From: Phascolarctobacterium sp.
Lineage (GTDB): Bacteria; Bacillota; Negativicutes; Acidaminococcales; Acidaminococcaceae
Direction of reading: 5' to 3'
Length of the DNA stretch: 5,591 nucleotides
NCBI GenBank assembly: GCA_016302525.1
Contig: JAEDNJ010000109.1
Span: 1 to 5,591, forward strand
Under the pieces are notes generated by a model. It saw only the letters and a program-made list of their open reading frames with translations, was not told the DNA's origin and did no database searches. Of the stretch, positions 5,556 to 5,591 are shown one piece after another. Numbering within the stretch: the stretch's first letter is position 1; each line of letters starts with the position of its first letter. Position numbers and translations under genes: made by a program.

Positions 5556-5591
5556 AGCTTAGTCTTCATAGAATGTGACATTTAGTTATGC

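Noticed and set aside
1..5591. Mobile element, CRISPR array, tRNA or phage remnant
   Set aside because: No transposase, spaced repeats, terminal inverted repeats, cloverleaf or phage-type genes were seen.

Overview
The window looks like chromosome from a low- to mid-GC Firmicute-type anaerobe. The support is strong AGGAGG-type ribosome sites, near-consensus sigma-A promoters with 17-bp spacers, a superoxide reductase (typical of anaerobes), and a 6S RNA whose predicted product-RNA template resembles the Bacillus one. A Negativicutes relative (Acidaminococcus/Phascolarctobacterium type) is my guess; it rests on general impression, not on any marker gene. There are five protein genes, one structured RNA gene and compact, well-marked control regions. 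I see no insertion sequence, CRISPR array, tRNA or rRNA.

Bases 1-2096 hold a two-gene unit. A promoter (7-35) and a short leader with two competing hairpins precede a MetQ/NlpA-type lipoprotein (117-971). One codon after its stop, in the same frame and without its own Shine-Dalgarno, comes an M20D amidohydrolase (975-2096). The pair suggests capture of methionine or an N-acylated/peptidic amino acid outside the cell and deacylation inside. The ABC transporter parts MetN and MetI are not in the window.

Bases 2097-2551 have no protein gene. They hold a 6S RNA gene (about 2158-2381) with its own promoter and a GAAA-loop terminator, followed by the promoter of the next gene. 6S RNA mimics an open promoter and binds the housekeeping RNA polymerase.

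Bases 2552-4219 hold a Na+/phosphate cotransporter with a C-terminal PhoU-like domain, ended by a long-stem terminator that can also serve the convergent gene. Bases 4220-4327 are a short spacer with small palindromes. Bases 4328-4753 (minus strand) encode a two-iron desulfoferrodoxin (superoxide reductase) with an unusual cysteine-rich C-terminus. A divergent control region (4754-4958) separates it from an XRE-family regulator (4959-5531, plus strand), which ends in a small terminator. The regulator could control itself and the superoxide reductase, but the sequence alone does not prove it.

Nothing here is clearly a new system. The points most worth checking are the cysteine-rich tail of the superoxide reductase, the 6S RNA and its product-RNA template, the SD-less same-frame coupling of binding protein and hydrolase, and the small candidate operators and leader switch.
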